Source: Arthrobacter sp. UM1 (lineage in GTDB: Bacteria; Actinomycetota; Actinomycetes; Actinomycetales; Micrococcaceae). From it: a stretch of DNA of 64,000 nt. The notes beneath the pieces are model-generated. The model searched no databases and had not been told where the DNA came from. It worked only from the letters and a program-made list of their open reading frames with translations. The stretch is taken from NCBI RefSeq assembly GCF_020483305.1, contig NZ_JACWAB010000008.1, forward strand, positions 1-64,000. The letters run 5' to 3'. Of this stretch, positions 8,839 to 16,972 are shown one piece after another. Positions within the stretch are counted from its first letter, which is position 1. The number at the start of each line of letters is the position of its first letter. The position numbers and the translations under genes are program-made.

Positions 8839-9750
8839 ATGGCCACAGCCGCCGAGTGGGCTGAGGGAGCCCGCCCGAGGACCCTGCCCATGGCGTTCGC
8901 ACCCGTCATCGCCGGAACCGCCGCCGCCTACCAGGCCGACCCGTCCGGATGGCTCGAGGCCGGCCCGATCCCCGCGTGGGTCCGCGCCGTGCTCGCCGCG
9001 CTCGTCTCCGTCCTCCTCCAGATCGGCGTGAACTACGCCAACGACTACTCAGACGGCGTGCGTGGCACCGACGACGTGCGCGTGGGCCCCGTCCGCCTCA
9101 CCGCCTCCGGGCTCGCCGCTCCCGCCACGGTCAAGCGGGCCTCCTTCCTCTGCTTCGGCCTCGCGGGCGTGTTCGGGCTCGTCCTGACCGCCGCGTGCGG
9201 GCAGTGGTGGTTCATCGCCGTGGGCGTGCTCTGCGTGCTCGCGGCCTGGGGGTACACCGGCGGCTCGAAGCCCTACGGCTACATGGGGCTCGGCGACGTC
9301 ATGGTCTTCCTCTTCTTCGGCCTCGTGGCCACGCTCGGCACGGCGTACACGCAGGTCCTCGCGCTCTCCGCGGGGGCGTGGGTCGGCGCCGTGAGCGTGG
9401 GCCTCTTCGCCACGGCCCTCCTCATGGCCAACAACGTCCGGGACATCCCCACGGACCGGGAGGTCGGCAAGATGACCCTCGCCGTGCGCCTCGGTGACTC
9501 GAAGGCCCGCTGGGCGTTCGTCCTCATGTGCGCCGTGGGCGTGCTCCTGCCGCTCGTCCTTGTCCCGCAGATCGGCGCTTGGGCCCTGCTGCCCCTGCTC
9601 TCCGGGGCGCTGGCCGCGGCTCCGATCCGCGTCATGCTCTCCCACGGCCGCCTCGAGCGCGCGCAGCTCATCCCGGTGCTCAAGACCACGGGCATCCTCT
9701 CGCTCGTCTTCAGCGTGCTCCTCGCAGCAGCCCTTGTGGCGGGGGCCTGA
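8839..9750 (+). CDS. menA: 1,4-dihydroxy-2-naphthoate polyprenyltransferase
   Basis: MenA attaches the polyprenyl tail to dihydroxynaphthoate in the membrane, giving demethylmenaquinone. The protein has about 303 residues and eight or nine hydrophobic segments. The Asp-rich diphosphate-binding motif is NYANDYSDGVRGTDD, and NNVRDIPTDREVGK is the second. WAEGARPRTLPMAFAPVIAG is the family's N-terminal signature, which supports the ATG at 8839; an upstream ATG at 8791 is possible. It ends 16 bases before the convergent RpiR gene. Confidence 0.92.
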   Translation: MATAAEWAEGARPRTLPMAFAPVIAGTAAAYQADPSGWLEAGPIPAWVRAVLAALVSVLLQIGVNYANDYSDGVRGTDDVRVGPVRLTASGLAAPATVKRASFLCFGLAGVFGLVLTAACGQWWFIAVGVLCVLAAWGYTGGSKPYGYMGLGDVMVFLFFGLVATLGTAYTQVLALSAGAWVGAVSVGLFATALLMANNVRDIPTDREVGKMTLAVRLGDSKARWAFVLMCAVGVLLPLVLVPQIGAWALLPLLSGALAAAPIRVMLSHGRLERAQLIPVLKTTGILSLVFSVLLAAALVAGA

Positions 9751-9766
9751 ACGGGCCTGAGCGGGC

Positions 9767-10609
9767 CTACTCGCTCCAGAGGCGCTCGTACTCCGCGATC
9801 CGCTCCTCGCCCTGCGGCCCGAGCTCCACGGTCACGGAGGCGATGAGGGACTCCACGAGCGCCATGACCCCGATGATCGAGTCGAACGGCGAGCGGGACT
9901 CCACGTGCACCGGCAGCACGAGGTCCGCGAACTGCGCCACGGGCGAGCGCCACGCGTCTGTCACCGCCGCGACCACGGCCCCGCGCTCCGCGAGCCTCCG
10001 CGCGGCCTCCTCCGTCTGCGCTGTGTGCCTCCGGACGTCGAAGACGACGGCGACGGCGCCGCGCGGCACGTCCATGACCGCCGCGCGCCCGGAGATCCCG
10101 TCCGTCCGCAGCGCGTCCACCCCCGGCCGCAAGAGGGCGAGGTGGGAGCACAGGTAGTCCGCGGCCACCGCCGTGAACCGGCCCCCGAGCGCGACGACGG
10201 GCCGGCACGGGTCGGCGAGGAGCGCCGCGAGCCGGTCGAACTCCGAGCGGGGCAGGTCCGCCTGAGTCCGCTCGAGCAGCCCGCTCAGGCTCGCGTGCAT
10301 CTCCTCGACCAGCCCGACTGCGCTGCCGCGCGCCTTGGCCTCGTACTGCCTGAGCGGGGAGCCGAGCTCGTTCCCGAGCTCCGCCTTGAGGGCGCGCTGC
10401 AGGCCGGAGAGCCCCTCGAACCCGAGCCGGTCCGCGAACCGGACCACGGTGGGCGCGCTGACCCCCGCCGCGGCGGCGAGTTCCGCCGCCGTGCCGAGGC
10501 CGGACCCCGGATAGCGCTCAAGCACTGCCCGCGCCACCTTCCGCTCCCCCGCGCTCAGCTCGGAGAGGCGGGCGTGGATGGCGGACTTGACGGTCATGGC
10601 GGGGCTCAT
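9767..10609 (-). CDS. MurR/RpiR-family transcriptional regulator
   Basis: This 280-residue regulator has an N-terminal RpiR-type helix-turn-helix (TAAELAAAAGVSAPTVVRFADRLG spans about residues 40-63) and a C-terminal SIS phosphosugar-binding domain (VVALGGRFTAVAADYL, near 139, and VVAAVTDA). It is the last gene of a leftward block of a permease, a GS-like enzyme and two amidohydrolases, only 4 bases after the M20 gene. It is therefore the likely local regulator. In RpiR family members tied to nitrogenous-compound catabolism, the SIS domain need not bind a sugar. Confidence 0.85.
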   Translation of the reverse strand: MSPAMTVKSAIHARLSELSAGERKVARAVLERYPGSGLGTAAELAAAAGVSAPTVVRFADRLGFEGLSGLQRALKAELGNELGSPLRQYEAKARGSAVGLVEEMHASLSGLLERTQADLPRSEFDRLAALLADPCRPVVALGGRFTAVAADYLCSHLALLRPGVDALRTDGISGRAAVMDVPRGAVAVVFDVRRHTAQTEEAARRLAERGAVVAAVTDAWRSPVAQFADLVLPVHVESRSPFDSIIGVMALVESLIASVTVELGPQGEERIAEYERLWSE

Positions 10610-10613
10610 GCCC

Positions 10614-11861
10614 TCAGTCTCCCAGCCCGCCCTGGGGATCGGCGTCCCCTCGGCGGCCCTCCCGCCCGTCCCGGGGGCTCTCCTCGAGACCGCCGCAGGC
10701 CAGGGCGGCGTACGCGGCCGCCATGGCCTTGGCCACCGTGATCACGCTCGAGTCCGGCGGCAGGAAGTGCGGCGAGTGCAGGTGCGCGTCCGGGTCCCCT
10801 CCGCAGGTCTCGACGCCGACGAAGCACATCGCAGACGGCAGACGCTCGGAGAAGAAGGAGAAGTCGTCCGCGCCGCAGCTGCGCATGGGCTCCACCACGC
10901 GCAGGCCGGCGGCCTCGAGCCAGGGGTCGATCGCCCGGACCACCCCGGCGTCGTTCTCCAGCACGGGCTCGCCGCGGACGATCTCCACCTCGGCCCGGCA
11001 CCCCGCGGCCTCCGCGCCCGCGCGGGCGAGGCGCTCGACCTCGGCGAGGAGCAGGGCGCGGACCTCCGGGCTCATGGCGCGCACGGTCCCCGTCACCCGG
11101 ATGGAGTCCGGGATGACGTTGGCGGCCTGGCCGCCGTGGACCGACCCGATGCTCAAGGCGGCCGCCTGCATGGGGTCCACGCGGTTGCGGACGAGGGAGA
11201 GCAGGCCGGCCATGATCTGCGCGGCGGCGGGGACAGGGTCCTGCGCCAGATGCGGATAGGCGCCGTGGCCGCCGCGGCCGATCACCTCGATGCGGAACTC
11301 GTCCGCGGAGGCGTTGATGCCGCCCGCCCCCGTGGAGACGCATCCTGCGGGGACCCCGGGGTGCACGTGCATCCCGAGGACGGCCCGGACCCGGTTGGCC
11401 TCGAGCAGACCGGACTCGGCGATCTCCTGCGCGCCGGAGGGGTACGTCTCCTCGCGTGGCTGCGCGAGCCCGACGAGCGGCACGGGCAGCCGCTCCCCGA
11501 GTCCCGCGGCGGCTCGCATGAGCCCGGCGAAGGCCGCCTGGTGGACGTCATGCCCGCAGGCGTGCATCGCGCCGTTCCGGGAGGCGAAGGGCGCCCCCGT
11601 CTCCTCGGCCACGGGGAGGGCGTCCAGCTCCGTCCGCACCGCGACGGCCGACCCATCCGGCGCGCCCGCGCGGCAGACGAACCCGTGCTCGGCCACGGGC
11701 GTGACGGGCAGCCCCACGGCCTCCGCCAGGCGGGCAGCGGTGGCCGCCTCCTCCCCCGAGACCTCCGGGTGGCGGTGGATCTCGTGTCGGAGGGAGACAA
11801 GCTCCTCGGCCTGTTCGTCGATGGCCGCCCAGAGGAGCTGTGCGAGTTCTCGCGTGTGCAT
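10614..11861 (-). CDS. M20 family amidohydrolase (hippurate-hydrolase-like)
   Basis: This 415-residue zinc-dependent aminoacylase has the metal ligands and motifs of M20D: RHEIHRHPEVSGEE near the start, VRTELDALPVAEETGAPFAS, and NGAMHACGHDVHQAAF. GGINASADEFRIEVIGRGGHGAYPH belongs to the dimerisation domain, and the C terminus keeps a distal His in HLHSPHFLPPDSS. It would release an amino acid from an N-acyl derivative. It follows the amidohydrolase gene in a co-directional block whose substrate is probably an N-acylated or gamma-glutamylated amine or amino acid. Confidence 0.82.
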   Translation of the reverse strand: MHTRELAQLLWAAIDEQAEELVSLRHEIHRHPEVSGEEAATAARLAEAVGLPVTPVAEHGFVCRAGAPDGSAVAVRTELDALPVAEETGAPFASRNGAMHACGHDVHQAAFAGLMRAAAGLGERLPVPLVGLAQPREETYPSGAQEIAESGLLEANRVRAVLGMHVHPGVPAGCVSTGAGGINASADEFRIEVIGRGGHGAYPHLAQDPVPAAAQIMAGLLSLVRNRVDPMQAAALSIGSVHGGQAANVIPDSIRVTGTVRAMSPEVRALLLAEVERLARAGAEAAGCRAEVEIVRGEPVLENDAGVVRAIDPWLEAAGLRVVEPMRSCGADDFSFFSERLPSAMCFVGVETCGGDPDAHLHSPHFLPPDSSVITVAKAMAAAYAALACGGLEESPRDGREGRRGDADPQGGLGD

Positions 11862-11951
11862 CGTCGCCTTTCGAGTGTCGGTGGTGGCAGGCGGGTCCGG
11901 TCCGGTCCGTGACCGGCGCCGGGCCCGAGGCGGGACAGGGCCCAGGAGGGG

Positions 11952-13067
11952 TCAGCCGCCGAGCCGGTAGACCCGCGCGGCGTTCTCGCTCGCGATCATC
12001 CGGAAGACGCGCCGGGCGTCCTCCGGGGACCAGTCGCCGCCCTCCGTCCACCGGCGGGCCGCGGACTCGTAGCCGCGGCGGAAGAGGTGCGCTCCGAGCC
12101 AGTAGAGCTCGGCCAGCCCGAACGCGTCGCTCGAGAAAAGCGCCTTGTGGAACGGGATGAGCTCGAGGAACTCCTCGACGACGGCCCCGGACCGGGCGCC
12201 CGTGTAGTTCACCGCGAGTCCCACGTCCGCGTAGACGTGCGGGAAGACGTGGGCCAGGAACCCGGCCTCCCGGTGGAACGGGTAGCAGTGGAGCAGGGTG
12301 ACGTCCACGCCGGCGCCGCGGAGCGTCCGCAGCCACGCCGTCATGAGCAGGGGGCTGCAGCGGTGGAGGTCCACGTCGTCGTCGCCATAGCCCACATGGA
12401 ACTGGATCGGCTTGCGGAACCGCACCGCCTCCTGAAGGAGGAAGCGGATGACGGTCTCGCTCTCAAGGCGGCCGGAGCCGCTCTCCCGCCAGGCGCGGAC
12501 CTCTCGGCGGACGTCCTCCTCGGCCGGGGCCTCGGGCGCGATCTCGAGGCCGCAGCGATAGGCCGCGATGGACTTGAAGCCCACGGCCTCGCGTTGGCGC
12601 TCCTCGAGGGCGAGGCGGAAGGCGGCGCAGAAGTCGTCGTCCGCCCGAGTAAACTCGAAGACCTCCTCGGCGATCCGCTCGAGCCGCACCACCTCCGCCG
12701 CGCGGCCTCCTGCGAACGCCGCAGTCTGCTCCGGGTCCGTGATGGCCCCGCCGCGGTAGCCCGTCTCGACGACGAAGGCCCCGATCCCCGCTCCGCCGAG
12801 CAGGCGCCGGTTGACCTCGTCCGCGCCGAGGGCGCGCCGCCGCTCGAGGTACGCCTCGGGGGACGCGTGCGGCTCGAGCCCGAGCACCGGCGCGCAGCGG
12901 GAGCGGATGAGGAACCCGAGCTGCGAGTCGAAGGCCGTGGCCCCCTCGGGCGGCGGGGCGGAGGACTCGCTCGCAAGGCCCTCGAACTCCGTCCGGGAGA
13001 GGTCATGGGCCATGACGCCGTGACAGTGGTGGTCGGTGAAAAGGCCCTCGGCCAGGGGGCGGTCCAT
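11952..13067 (-). CDS. Amidohydrolase-2 family protein (FluG N-half-like)
   Basis: This 371-residue TIM-barrel hydrolase has an N-terminal metal-site motif DHHCHGVM. IQFHVGYGDDDVDLH, VTLLHCYPFHREAG and LFSSDAFGLAELYW follow in barrel order, giving candidate His and Asp metal ligands. It resembles the nodulin-6/FluG N-terminal amidohydrolases, which are fused or adjacent to glutamine-synthetase-like domains. Here the GS-like gene is the next gene upstream. The ATG is preceded by GAGAGGAGCTCC. The substrate is unknown. Confidence 0.75.
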   Translation of the reverse strand: MDRPLAEGLFTDHHCHGVMAHDLSRTEFEGLASESSAPPPEGATAFDSQLGFLIRSRCAPVLGLEPHASPEAYLERRRALGADEVNRRLLGGAGIGAFVVETGYRGGAITDPEQTAAFAGGRAAEVVRLERIAEEVFEFTRADDDFCAAFRLALEERQREAVGFKSIAAYRCGLEIAPEAPAEEDVRREVRAWRESGSGRLESETVIRFLLQEAVRFRKPIQFHVGYGDDDVDLHRCSPLLMTAWLRTLRGAGVDVTLLHCYPFHREAGFLAHVFPHVYADVGLAVNYTGARSGAVVEEFLELIPFHKALFSSDAFGLAELYWLGAHLFRRGYESAARRWTEGGDWSPEDARRVFRMIASENAARVYRLGG

Positions 13068-13155
13068 GGAGCTCCTCTCTCCTCGCCGGTCTCGGAGGCC
13101 GGATACGGCGCCGCCGTTCAGGACGGGCGCCGGGCGTTGGGCGGGTGCGGGCGGG

Positions 13156-14463
13156 TCAGTACGCCCGCGCATACCGCTCGCACTTCTCCGTGCTGGAGAA
13201 GTCCCGCAGCTGGTCGATCTCGTCTCGCTTGATGCTCGTGTGCACGCGCAGCAGGTCCGGGTGGAACCAGCCGGCCGCCGTCGTGTCCTGCTCAAGCGCG
13301 GTGAGCGCCTCCTCGAGGCTGCGGGGCAGGGGGCGGATGTCTGCGGACTCGCGCTCGGACTCGTCCATCTCCTCGACGTCGCAGTCCACCACCGTGGGCG
13401 CCGCGAGCTTCTCCCGCACGCCCTCGAGGCCCGCGCGGATGAGCGAGCCGAGCACGAGCCACGGGTTGCCCGTGCCGTCCCCGGCCCGGAACTCGAGGTT
13501 GAGCTGGGACGCCGGGTCACGGCCCTCCATGCTGACCGTGGGGCAGATGCGCAGGAACGCCTCGCGGTTGTGGCGGCCGAGGAACGCGTTGGCCGAGCTC
13601 CAGCGATGAGGGGCGAGGCGCAGGTAGGAGACGTCGCTCGGCGCCGCGATCGCGGCGAGCGCGGAGGCATGGCGGAGGACGCCGGCCGCGAAGGATCCGG
13701 TGAGCTCGGAGATCTCCCCCGAGCGGCTCGGATCATGCATGACGGGCTTGCCGTCCCGGTCCAGGAAGCTGAAGTGGATGTGCACGCCGTTGCCCGTGCC
13801 CTCGGGGTCCAGCAGGGGCGCGAACGTGGCGTCCCGCCCCACCGAGTGGGCGAAGTCCCGGACGAGGTCCCGCAGGGCCACGGCCCGGTCCGCCGCGGTG
13901 AGAGCGTCCTCGGGGCGCATCGTCACCTCCCACTGGTGCTCGCCGTACTCGGGCAGCCAGGTCTCGGGGCGCAGCCCCGAGGACTGGAGCATGTTGACGA
14001 GGTCCGTGCCGAACGGCTCCATCCGGCGGAAGGCCTGGAGGGAGAAGGGCGGCTCGGGGCTCTCCTCGCTGCGGAGCATGAACTCGTGCTCGAAGCTGCA
14101 GAGAAGCGTCAGGCCCGTCTCCTCCGTGAAGTCCTGGACGGCGCGGCGGAGGAAGGTCCGCGGGCAGCAGGGCCACTCGCTGCCGTCCGTGTTCTTGATG
14201 TCCGCCATGTAGAGGTGCATGCGCGGGCGGTTCGGGACGCCGTCCACCACGAGCCGCGAGCGCTCGTCCGGGACGAGCCGCAGGTCTCCCGTGGACCCGA
14301 AGCCGCTCGTCTCCACGATCTTGCCGAACGGCCCGATCCCGAGGTTGGCCGGAACCCAGCCGCAGCCGGTCTCGAGGTCCACCTCGTCCACGAGCATCGA
14401 GCGCCCCCGCGTCTGCGCGGCGAGATCGTTCGTGGCGATGAATGCGAGTTCCTGACGTGCCAT
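13156..14463 (-). CDS. Glutamine-synthetase-family enzyme (FluG C-half / gamma-glutamyl-ligase-like)
   Basis: This 435-residue GS fold is shorter than GlnA. Visible GS motifs are CSFEHEFML (metal-binding Glu pair), GNGVHIHFSF (family His/Asn), LRLAPHRWSSANAFLG and LEFRAGDGTGNPWLVLGSL. The N terminus has an RGRSMLVDE segment rather than the GlnA beta-grasp signature. It probably ligates glutamate to an amine or activates a related acid rather than making glutamine. Position between an APC permease and an amidohydrolase supports catabolism of an imported nitrogen compound. Confidence 0.8.
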   Translation of the reverse strand: MARQELAFIATNDLAAQTRGRSMLVDEVDLETGCGWVPANLGIGPFGKIVETSGFGSTGDLRLVPDERSRLVVDGVPNRPRMHLYMADIKNTDGSEWPCCPRTFLRRAVQDFTEETGLTLLCSFEHEFMLRSEESPEPPFSLQAFRRMEPFGTDLVNMLQSSGLRPETWLPEYGEHQWEVTMRPEDALTAADRAVALRDLVRDFAHSVGRDATFAPLLDPEGTGNGVHIHFSFLDRDGKPVMHDPSRSGEISELTGSFAAGVLRHASALAAIAAPSDVSYLRLAPHRWSSANAFLGRHNREAFLRICPTVSMEGRDPASQLNLEFRAGDGTGNPWLVLGSLIRAGLEGVREKLAAPTVVDCDVEEMDESERESADIRPLPRSLEEALTALEQDTTAAGWFHPDLLRVHTSIKRDEIDQLRDFSSTEKCERYARAY

Positions 14464-14467
14464 GTCT

Positions 14468-15877
14468 CTATCCTTCCTCAGTGAGGAGTCGGTCTCCGAT
14501 GCGGCGTGCGAGGTCCGGCCGCGCGAGCGCGACGACGAGACCCACGGCACACCATGCCCCTGCGATCCAGGGGAAGTACGTGTAGGGCGGCTCCTGCCCG
14601 ATGACCTGCACCGCATAGACATAGGCGAGGTAGGCGAGGGCGAGGACGGGGAAGACGATCTCCCAGGTCGGGATGCCGTGGCGCCGGCCGAGGATGGCCT
14701 TGACGGCCCCGGCCGACGTCATCGCGTAGGCCACGATGAGGCAGAGCACCGCGATGGTGGCGTACCAGTAGTACGTGTCGAACGCCCCGACTCCGAAGAC
14801 GGCGAGGGCGCCCGCGAGCAGCAGGGCCGCCGCGCAGACCGCGGTCACGGCGGTGCGGGGAACCTCCGAGGGCCCGTGCACGCGGCCGAGCGCGGCCGGG
14901 CCGAACCCGTCCCGGGCGAGGGCGAAGAGGAGGCGGGAGGCCGCCGTCGTCGAGCTGAGGAGCGAGGCGAAGGCCACCGCGAAGCCGGAGAACGCGAGCA
15001 GCTGGGAGTACCCCGGGCCGATGTACGCGGCCGCCATGTCCGTCAGCGAGGACTCTGAGGCCGCGAAGCGCTGCGCGCCCGCCTCCGAGATCCCGAACCC
15101 GGCCGTCTGCGCGTACATGACGAACACGTACACGAGTCCGCCGACGACGACGGCTCCGCCGAGCGCCGCTGGGATGGCCCGCTTGGGGCTGCGGGTCTCC
15201 TCCGCGAGCGAGGTGCAGGACTCGAAGCCGGCCCAGGAGAGGAAGGCGAAGACCGAGGCCGTCATGATCGGGGACACGCCCGCTCCTCCGCCGGTGAAGG
15301 GCGAGAGGCTGAGGGGCTCGTGCTGCGGCGCCTCCCCGTGGGCCACCTTGACGAGCACGACGACTCCGAGGACGAGCATGAGCGCGATGCCCACGGCCCC
15401 GATGACGAGCAGCACGGTGGTCACCGCGGAGGTCTGGCGCAGGCTGACCACGAGGGCCAGCACGGCAGACACCGCCATGACGAGCGGCCACGGGACGCTG
15501 ATCCCCCAGCCGGTGGCGGCGAGCCAGGACTCGAAGAACGTGCCGCAGGCCCCGAGGATGCAGGCCGCGAAGAACAGGTAGGTGCCGAGCAGCGCGAAGC
15601 CGGCGAAGAAGCCGGAGCGCGGACCGATGGTGACGCCGGTCAGCGCGTAGACCGAGCCGGCGTGGGTGTACTTCGAGGTGAGGCGGGCGAAGGAGTAGGC
15701 GACGACGAGCGCGCCGGCGAACGCGATGACGAACACGAGGGGAACGGCGGTCCCCGCCAGGCCGGCGACCCCGATCCCGTTGAGCGCCATGGCCATGACC
15801 GGCCCCATGAATCCGAGAGAGAGCGCAGCGGCCTCCACGGATGTGATCTTGCGGCGCGAGCCCTGCTCTGAGGACAT
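14468..15877 (-). CDS. APC-superfamily amino acid/polyamine permease
   Basis: This 469-residue protein has about twelve hydrophobic helices. The first has LSLGFMGPVMAMALNGIGVAG, and FLSWAGFESCTSLAEETRSPKRAIP is the conserved helix 6-loop region of APC permeases. It is the first gene of the GS/amidohydrolase/M20/RpiR block, its stop lying 4 bases before the GS-like ATG. The upstream gap (15878-16138) is AT-richer and shared with the XRE gene, so it should hold the operon promoter. Confidence 0.85.
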   Translation of the reverse strand: MSSEQGSRRKITSVEAAALSLGFMGPVMAMALNGIGVAGLAGTAVPLVFVIAFAGALVVAYSFARLTSKYTHAGSVYALTGVTIGPRSGFFAGFALLGTYLFFAACILGACGTFFESWLAATGWGISVPWPLVMAVSAVLALVVSLRQTSAVTTVLLVIGAVGIALMLVLGVVVLVKVAHGEAPQHEPLSLSPFTGGGAGVSPIMTASVFAFLSWAGFESCTSLAEETRSPKRAIPAALGGAVVVGGLVYVFVMYAQTAGFGISEAGAQRFAASESSLTDMAAAYIGPGYSQLLAFSGFAVAFASLLSSTTAASRLLFALARDGFGPAALGRVHGPSEVPRTAVTAVCAAALLLAGALAVFGVGAFDTYYWYATIAVLCLIVAYAMTSAGAVKAILGRRHGIPTWEIVFPVLALAYLAYVYAVQVIGQEPPYTYFPWIAGAWCAVGLVVALARPDLARRIGDRLLTEEG

Positions 15878-16014
15878 GTCCCCTCCGGATGATCTAGGTC
15901 ACAATGACTGGTTCACCGATTCATTCATTACATCGATCCGGAGTCAAGCATTTTTGTGAAACGTCCATTACATGAGAGGGGTTGCCTCGTCAGGCAGGAG
16001 TCCCCGCACCCAGG

Positions 16015-16099
16015 TGTCTACATACGTCGACATTCCATCATGTCTACGAACCTAGACTTTCTAGGATGTCTACGATCGTCTACATTGATGAATGTCGAT
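16015..16099. promoter_or_regulatory. Phased TGTCTAC repeats upstream of the XRE gene
   Basis: TGTCTAC occurs at 16015, 16041 and 16067, exactly 26 bases apart, with CGTCTAC at 16077 and TGTCGAT at 16093. A small palindrome, CCTAGActTTCTAGG, lies at about 16051-16065. The array ends about 40 bases before the GTG of the helix-turn-helix gene. This arrangement suggests cooperative operator sites for that regulator, overlapping its promoter. Confidence 0.5.
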
Positions 16100-16138
16100 A
16101 TTCCTCGACACCCGCCTGCTCGACCCCCTGGAGGAGAC

Positions 16139-16570
16139 GTGTCCCGTTCCGTCCGCACAGCGCGCGAGCTCGGCGCCGTCATCGTGGACGCCCGGCACCA
16201 TCACGGCCTGACGCAGCAGCAGCTGGCCGAGAAGGCCAGGGTGTCCCGCAGCTGGCTCATCGGCGTGGAGCAGGGTCAGCGCAAAGGCGCCGAGCTGAAC
16301 AAGATCCTCGGCCTGCTCCGGACGCTCGGAGTCTCCCTGAGCCTCGAACTGCCCCCAGAGGACAGATCTGACGCAGAAGCGTCCGCGCAGGACGCGGCGA
16401 CTGTCTTCGGACCGGAGGTCACGGAGGCTTTCAAGGACTACGTCCGGGAGTGGGCGGCTCCCTCCAAGATCACGGTTGAGCTGGAACGCCGCAGGCAGGA
16501 AAGACTCGCTCAAGGGGCGGGCCCCAGTCCTCACATCGCGGGCTCGGCGTCCACCCCGCAGGAAGGCTGA
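16139..16570 (+). CDS. XRE-family HTH protein, HipB-like
   Basis: This 143-residue protein has an XRE helix-turn-helix at about residues 8-60 (LGAVIVDARHHHGLTQQQLA ... SRSWLIGVEQGQRKGAELNKIL), as in HipB-type antitoxins. A charged C-terminal tail (VELERRRQERLAQG) could contact a partner. GGAGGAGAC immediately precedes the chosen GTG; an upstream in-frame ATG at 16088 is an alternative. No HipA kinase or other toxin is adjacent, so it is either an orphan regulator or a relic of a toxin-antitoxin pair. Confidence 0.75.
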   Translation: MSRSVRTARELGAVIVDARHHHGLTQQQLAEKARVSRSWLIGVEQGQRKGAELNKILGLLRTLGVSLSLELPPEDRSDAEASAQDAATVFGPEVTEAFKDYVREWAAPSKITVELERRRQERLAQGAGPSPHIAGSASTPQEG

Positions 16571-16587
16571 AGCCCCTTCACATGCCA

Positions 16588-16640
16588 GTGCACCCGGATC
16601 GTTCGGTTCTGGGGCCAGAATCCGAACGATCCGGGTGCAC
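16588..16640. repeat. Perfect 19-bp-arm palindrome (GTGCACCCGG family), probable bidirectional terminator
   Basis: GTGCACCCGGATCGTTCGG (16588-16606) is exactly complementary to 16622-16640. The 15-base loop itself contains TTCTGG/CCAGAA, so the hairpin is about 25 bp with one bulge. It sits between convergent genes, which suits a two-way terminator. However, the GGGTGCACAAG flank also occurs at 26.9 kb, which suggests a repeated element. Confidence 0.8.
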
Positions 16641-16691
16641 AAGGGCGGTCAGCGGTGCCTGGGCGGGGGGGGGGCTGAACCCCCGGCCGCT

Positions 16692-16943
16692 CTACAGCCG
16701 GTCCTCGGCCTCCGCGTCGTCGGCCTCGGACTTGAGGCGGTGCGGCTTGTTCGGCGAGTAGCGCCGCTGCAGGTACCCCGCCGCCTGGGTCCGGAGCTTC
16801 GGGAAGAACAGGTATCCCACGGCCCACGAGACGAGCAGCGCCACGACGGCGGCCATGATCACGCCCACCTTCAGGTACGCGCAGGCGAGGAAGACGACGA
16901 CGGCGACTCCGAACCGGAGCAGCGTGAACTTGATGAACGGCAT
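16692..16943 (-). CDS. DUF4229 family small membrane protein
   Basis: This 83-residue protein has two hydrophobic segments (LLRFGVAVVVFLACAYL and VIMAAVVALLVSWAVGYLFF) and a basic then acidic C-terminal tail. It matches the small DUF4229 proteins found beside ccsB in actinobacteria. The ATG is preceded by CCAGGAGAG. It follows ccsB by 29 bases in the same direction, so it is probably cotranscribed with the cytochrome c maturation genes. The function is unknown. Confidence 0.75.
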   Translation of the reverse strand: MPFIKFTLLRFGVAVVVFLACAYLKVGVIMAAVVALLVSWAVGYLFFPKLRTQAAGYLQRRYSPNKPHRLKSEADDAEAEDRL

Positions 16944-16972
16944 GGGACTCTCCTGGGGATCTGCCAGCCGGT

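Noticed and set aside
16015..16099. CRISPR-like array from the regular TGTCTAC repeats
   Set aside because: The repeat is only 7 bases, there are three exact copies, and no cas genes are present.
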